From the NCBI GenBank assembly GCA_965196605.1, contig CBDAKK010000008.1, positions 682,001-746,000 on the forward strand: a stretch of DNA of 64,000 nt. The letters run 5' to 3'. The notes below the pieces were generated by a model. That model searched no databases. It saw nothing but the letters and a program-made list of their open reading frames with translations, and had not been told where the DNA came from. Positions 60,122-64,000 of this stretch are shown here, in pieces (the first letter of the stretch is position 1; each line of letters starts with the position of its first letter). The stretch comes from CBDAKK01 sp965196605 (lineage in GTDB: Bacteria; Spirochaetota; Spirochaetia; WTKD01; G963693115). The translations under genes were made by a program, and so were the position numbers.

Positions 60122-60945
60122 ATACAAAAAATAAGCACTATCATGTGCTCTTGGTGCTACTTCTTAGCTGTGGCGCGCTTGCCATGTGCATGCCTTTCCT
60201 GTGGTTGCTTGTGTCAACCTTTAAGACAACTGAGGAAATCATGGGAGTGCCTCCTCGTTTTTTCCCAAAAACATGGACACTTACAAATTATATTCACACC
60301 ATCACCACATTCAACATAATGCGCTACTTTGGGAATTCGGTTTTTCTGGCAAGTGCTAAAACCGCCATTGGCTTGTACACTTCCTTGCTCTGTGGCTACG
60401 TCTTTGCAAAGTTTCAATTCAGATATAAGAACGCCATATTTTCCCTTGTGTTATTCACCATGATGGTGCCCTACTTGATTATGGTAATTCCCCTGTATCA
60501 AATGATAAACGCCATGAAGCTTATTGACAGTTACGCCGCGGTTATTCTGCCAAACCTCTATTCGTCTTTTGGAATTTTTATGATGAAGCAGTACATGGAA
60601 AAGGGCCTTCCTGATGAATTATTGGAAGCCGCAAGAATGGAAGGCGCGTCTGAGTTTAAAATTTTTCATAGCATTGCAATTCCACTTTCGCTGAGCATGA
60701 TATCTGCCTTGGGAATATTTTTGTTTTTATGGAACTGAGAAGACTTTTTGTGGCCATACCTTGTGCTTACTACGGAATCGAAATTTCCACTCGCGGTAGC
60801 CTTGAATTTTTTCAAGGGGCAAAACACCATTAATTATGGGAGCTTGTTTGCGGCCACTACCATTACCATTATGCCCGTGCTCGTCGTCTACTTTTTTTGC
60901 CAAAAACGCTTTGTTGAAGGCATTGCGCTTTCGGGAATAAAATAA
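60118..60945 (+). pseudogene. Sugar ABC transporter permease (MalG-like), interrupted by an in-frame TGA
   Basis: The GTG start at 60118 overlaps the previous gene. The first 206 codons give the normal N-terminal five membrane segments, with the EAA loop LLEAARMEGASEFKIFHSIAIP. At 60736-60738 an in-frame TGA interrupts LWN*EDFLWPYLV; the same frame then runs on without further damage to the normal end FCQKRFVEGIALSGIK at 60945. In relatives this position is usually Trp (W-N-W-x-D-F-L-W-P), so a single TGG to TGA change explains it. TGA is a normal stop in mfd and the preceding permease, so it is nonsense, rare readthrough, or a sequencing error. Full length would be 275 codons. Confidence 0.85.
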
Positions 60946-60948
60946 CAT

Positions 60949-62673
60949 ATGCTCAATATTGACACAACGCCCTTTTCCCGTCGAGGAAGTTACTTTGTCA
61001 TATCAACCATAGAAAATGCATTGTACATACGAGACGTACATGGCGGGGATGCGCGCATGGGGTGTTTGTTGAAAATAGAAATGCTCGACTTGAAAAAAGA
61101 ACAGCTGCCCTACACGGTGATGTTTGAGGAACACCAGCTGTGCTTAGAACACGAGCATGCAAGCCTTGCATTTGTTTTGCCGAGTCCGCATGTGCTGCGC
61201 ATGAAGGGGTGCAACTGCATGGTGCGCCTAAGTGCCGTGCTTGCAGAATACGACCATGTAAATAAACTTGCACAAGAACTCTTTGAACTCCACAGCTATT
61301 CTTGTGAAACAAAGCTAAGGCTTGAAGTTTTGCATGGTCATGCGCAGTCCAACATTGTGTGGGAGAGCGCCAAAAAGACCCATGCTGTTTTAGAGTTTTC
61401 TGCAGATGAGGCATGTGATGCAAGCCCCGCGGGTAAATTTTTTGATGTTGCCTTTGAACGTTATGCAGTTGTGCCTGCTGGTTCTTGTGCTGCAAGTGCG
61501 TCTGTGCCTACAGCGCCCTTGCCGTCTTTTGAAAGCGAGAAGCAAAACGTACAAAAGGAATACACGCGCTGGGTGGAGAACTTTACAGCGCCTGCAGAGG
61601 CAGAGCATGGCGGCAGTACTCATGATGCTGCGTATCTACTCTGGGCTTCTTTGGTGGAGCCTGCGGGCATTTTGCCCAGTGAAACCCTGTACATGTCAAA
61701 AAATTGCATGACAAACGTGTGGAGTTGGGACCACTGTTTTGTCGCCATGGCGCTTTCACAACGCGAGCCCGAGTTGGCGTATCAGCAGTACATGGTCTTT
61801 AAAAAATTTCAGCACGCCTCGGGCGCCTTGCCTGACTACATGAACGACGTCTTTGCTTCATACGGCTGCGTCAAGCCGCCCATACATGGCTGGGCTTACT
61901 TGCACATGATGCGCAAGTGCGACTATTTTTTGGATGAAGTGCGTTTGTTGGAAGTCTACGACATGCTGGTGAAAATGAACAACTATTGGCTGCGCTACAG
62001 AATGGGTGAAAAACCATTGCCGTACTACAACCACGGTAACGACTCAGGCTGGGACAATGCCACGGTTTTTGAGCAAGGCTGCCCCGTCATTGCCCCCGAC
62101 CTCACAAGCTACCTAGTGCTCAATTGTGATGCTCTTGCAAGCATTGCCTTGCGCCTAAACAAAGAGGCTGAGGCGCGCGTGTGGAATGAAAAAGCGCAAA
62201 GCTTGTTGAAGACCTTGCTTGCGTATTTGCATGACGGGCAGCAGTTTTATACGCGCCTGTATGAAGATGAAAAACGCGTGGAAAGCAAGTCGCTTATAAA
62301 CCTTATGCCCATTCTCATGGGGGAGCTGCTGCCGAGTGCTGTGCTTGAGCCCTTGGTAGGAGACTTACGTTCAGCGGAGTATTTGAGCGACTGTGGTTTT
62401 GCCACTGAGGCGCTTAGCAGCGACTTGTACGCAGCAAGGGGGTATTGGCGCGGCCCCGTGTGGCCTATGACCACCATGCTTATTGTGGATGGGCTGCGGC
62501 GAAGCGGAAAGTGCGAGCTTGCCCAAAGCGCAGCGCGGCGTTTTGTGCGCCTTGTGGAACGCAGCGGCATGGCTGAAAATTTTGATGCACAAACGGGAGC
62601 GGCTTTGGAGGACTTGGCATTTACCTGCACGGCAAGCGTCTACCTCTTGCTCTTAGATTATTTATATTCATAA
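60949..62673 (+). CDS. GH63-like alpha-glycosidase (MGH1-type)
   Basis: A 574-residue (alpha/alpha)6-barrel glycosidase. The N-terminal ~200 residues form a beta-sandwich; the catalytic domain starts with MTNVWSWDHCFVAMAL, then GALPDYMNDVFASYGCVKPPIHGWAYL, NHGNDSGWDNATVF (catalytic acid region), and ends with AARGYWRGPVWPMTTML, the GH63/GH37 signature. No signal peptide, so it acts in the cytoplasm on the imported sugar, which points to alpha-glucosides, mannosylglycerate or similar. It begins three bases after the permease stop. Confidence 0.85.
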   Translation: MLNIDTTPFSRRGSYFVISTIENALYIRDVHGGDARMGCLLKIEMLDLKKEQLPYTVMFEEHQLCLEHEHASLAFVLPSPHVLRMKGCNCMVRLSAVLAEYDHVNKLAQELFELHSYSCETKLRLEVLHGHAQSNIVWESAKKTHAVLEFSADEACDASPAGKFFDVAFERYAVVPAGSCAASASVPTAPLPSFESEKQNVQKEYTRWVENFTAPAEAEHGGSTHDAAYLLWASLVEPAGILPSETLYMSKNCMTNVWSWDHCFVAMALSQREPELAYQQYMVFKKFQHASGALPDYMNDVFASYGCVKPPIHGWAYLHMMRKCDYFLDEVRLLEVYDMLVKMNNYWLRYRMGEKPLPYYNHGNDSGWDNATVFEQGCPVIAPDLTSYLVLNCDALASIALRLNKEAEARVWNEKAQSLLKTLLAYLHDGQQFYTRLYEDEKRVESKSLINLMPILMGELLPSAVLEPLVGDLRSAEYLSDCGFATEALSSDLYAARGYWRGPVWPMTTMLIVDGLRRSGKCELAQSAARRFVRLVERSGMAENFDAQTGAALEDLAFTCTASVYLLLLDYLYS

Positions 62674-62706
62674 ATTTATTTACATTCATAAATGTACGGA
62701 GGATGT

Positions 62707-64000
62707 ATGAAACACTATTGGGAAAACCACAAGCTTACGCATGAAAACAGATTAGAGCCACATGCCTATTTTTTTGCATACCGCGACCAAGAAACGCCTT
62801 TGAGCTTTGAGCGCGAAAAGTCCTATTGCTTTCAAAGCCTCAGTGGTACATGGCGTGCTGCCTTTTTTAAAAACCCGCGCTACATAGACAAAGCGCTTTA
62901 TGCGCAGCTTGACACCTCAGGTTGGGACAGCGTGATGGTCCCTTGCTCACTGGAATTGCAGGGCCATGGAAGCCCGCATTATACAGACGAGAGTCTGCCC
63001 TTTCCGCTGTACAAAGACGAGGTGCCTTTTGATAACCCAAGCGCGCTCTATGTCCGCACCTTCACCATTGAGGCACTTGAAGATGCCCAGTACCTCCTGC
63101 GCTTTGACGGCGTGGAAACGGTGTACACGGTGCACCTAAACGGCGCGTATGTTGGAATGAGTAAGGGCTCTCGCCTTGCTGCGGAGTTTGATATTACGCC
63201 GCATATTCGCAAGGGTGAAAACACCATAGCGGTGACGGTTTCTAAATGGGCGGACTCTACGTACGTGGAAGACCAAGACATGTGGTGGCTCAGCGGCATA
63301 TTTCGAGACGTGTATGTGTACGCCAGAAAAAAAGTATGCTTAGAAGATTTTCAAGTGCGCACGCTGCTTAATGAAGACATGCAGCATGCACGGCTTGAGA
63401 TTGACACGCAATGGGCAAATGCCACGCATATGAAAAACTTTCGCATTGCATATCAGCTTTGTGACGCGCAAGGTGAAAGCCTTTTTGAAACGCATGAGAG
63501 CATGAGCATAAGCGCACGCACTCGTAACTCCGTTGTAGCAAACCTTGCAAGCCCGCAGCTGTGGAGTTCTGAAACGCCGTATTTGTATACCCTGCTTATA
63601 AGGCTCTACGACCAAGAGGGCGCGCTTGTGAGTTGTGTGCCCCACAAGGTTGGAATACGCGAACTACGCATAGAAGACGGCGTTTTGTATTTGAACGGGC
63701 AGTACTTTGAAATGCACGGCGTTAATAGGCATGACCACGACCCCGAAACGGGACGCGCGGTGAGTGTGGCGCGTATGCGCAGAGACTTGCAACTCATGAA
63801 GGCGCACAACATCAATGCAGTGCGAACCTCACATTACCCCAACGACCCGCGTTTTTACGAACTGTGTGACGAGCTGGGGCTCTACGTTGTAGCAGAAACC
63901 GACGTAGAGACGCATTGCTTTGATATTGTGGGGGAGATACACAGAATTACCGATGACCCCTCGTGGGAGCATGTCTTTGTAGAGCGCATTGTGCGGCATG
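62707..64000 (+). CDS. GH2 beta-galactosidase-type enzyme (3' truncated by window)
   Basis: The frame from the ATG at 62707 (CGGAGGA site upstream) is open to the end of the window, 431 codons. It begins with WENHKLTHENRLEPHAYFFAY, the LacZ-type start, followed by the jelly-roll sugar-binding domain (YLLRFDGVETVYTVHLNGAYVGMSKGSRL, AEFDITPHIRKGENTIAV, DQDMWWLSGIFRDVYV), an immunoglobulin-like domain, and the start of the TIM barrel with GVNRHDHDPETGRAVS and NAVRTSHYPNDPRFYELCDELGLYVVAE. The nucleophile Glu lies beyond the edge. No signal peptide. With the GH63-like enzyme it degrades sugars imported by the ABC system; beta-galactosides are the natural guess. Confidence 0.92.
   Translation, partial: MKHYWENHKLTHENRLEPHAYFFAYRDQETPLSFEREKSYCFQSLSGTWRAAFFKNPRYIDKALYAQLDTSGWDSVMVPCSLELQGHGSPHYTDESLPFPLYKDEVPFDNPSALYVRTFTIEALEDAQYLLRFDGVETVYTVHLNGAYVGMSKGSRLAAEFDITPHIRKGENTIAVTVSKWADSTYVEDQDMWWLSGIFRDVYVYARKKVCLEDFQVRTLLNEDMQHARLEIDTQWANATHMKNFRIAYQLCDAQGESLFETHESMSISARTRNSVVANLASPQLWSSETPYLYTLLIRLYDQEGALVSCVPHKVGIRELRIEDGVLYLNGQYFEMHGVNRHDHDPETGRAVSVARMRRDLQLMKAHNINAVRTSHYPNDPRFYELCDELGLYVVAETDVETHCFDIVGEIHRITDDPSWEHVFVERIVRH

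Noticed and set aside
60736..60738. TGA reassigned to Trp in this organism
   Set aside because: TGA is the normal stop of mfd, the preceding permease and an LRR gene.

Overview
The window looks like a chromosome segment from a Treponema-like spirochaete. The evidence is a periplasmic-flagellum rod set (flgF, flgG, a FlgJ-type rod-binding protein, divergent polysaccharide deacetylase), neighbouring smpB and signal peptidase genes, BspA-type LRR surface proteins, relaxed spirochaetal lipoboxes and a chlamydia-like class Ic ribonucleotide reductase. The assignment is by protein pattern only; no rRNA is present. The organism is less reduced than T. pallidum: it has homoserine dehydrogenase, argininosuccinate lyase, aconitase, HslUV and a sugar-uptake operon with two glycosidases.

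Layout. 0-5.3 kb: end of a CMP-sugar synthetase, then hom, argH and yebC on the minus strand, with a first repeat-rich gap (3.5-4.6 kb). 5.4-11.2 kb: a small coiled-coil membrane protein, an unknown exported protein, mfd and trmB. 11.25-18.8 kb: an AT-rich island carrying a solute-binding protein, a DAACS symporter, a Cache-type adenylate cyclase and an RsiV-like lipoprotein. It is bracketed by two decayed IS30-family copies in inverted orientation and ends in a second, truncated trmB 3' end. 19.1-25.2 kb: M23 peptidase, cation/proton antiporter fused to an EIIA domain, and the flagellar rod operon. 25.4-27.6 kb: a 14-repeat RCC1 lipoprotein. 27.6-29.3 kb: a second repeat cluster. 29.3-36.9 kb: guaB-purA, then an FGE-like/smpB/IMPase operon, and two signal peptidase I paralogues, one without catalytic residues. 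37-44.3 kb: two alkyl-purine glycosylases, a HU-like/ankyrin gene pair, a GT4 glycosyltransferase, HtrA, HslU and HslV. 44.3-54.5 kb: an internally deleted IS30 derivative, tRNA-Ser, nrdA and nrdB separated by two LRR genes, a cytidylate-kinase-like gene, murC and a third LRR gene. 54.7-57 kb: aconitase. 57-58 kb: a third repeat cluster. 58-64 kb: a sugar ABC operon (binding protein, two permeases, GH63-like and GH2 enzymes); the second permease is split by an in-frame TGA, and the GH2 gene runs off the window.

The most unusual material is non-coding. Three intergenic clusters share modules in both orientations. One module is a 54-base element with an outer 7-bp stem and an inner 7-bp hairpin, and both stems differ between copies by paired, compensating changes. 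The modules are often bracketed by homopurine/homopyrimidine arms and accompanied by a GTGGGGGC...GCCCCCAC palindrome found eleven times. Other points of interest are the IS30-bounded island with the trmB duplication, the binding protein-symporter-cyclase cassette, the class Ic NrdB, and the LRR genes sitting inside the nrd locus.
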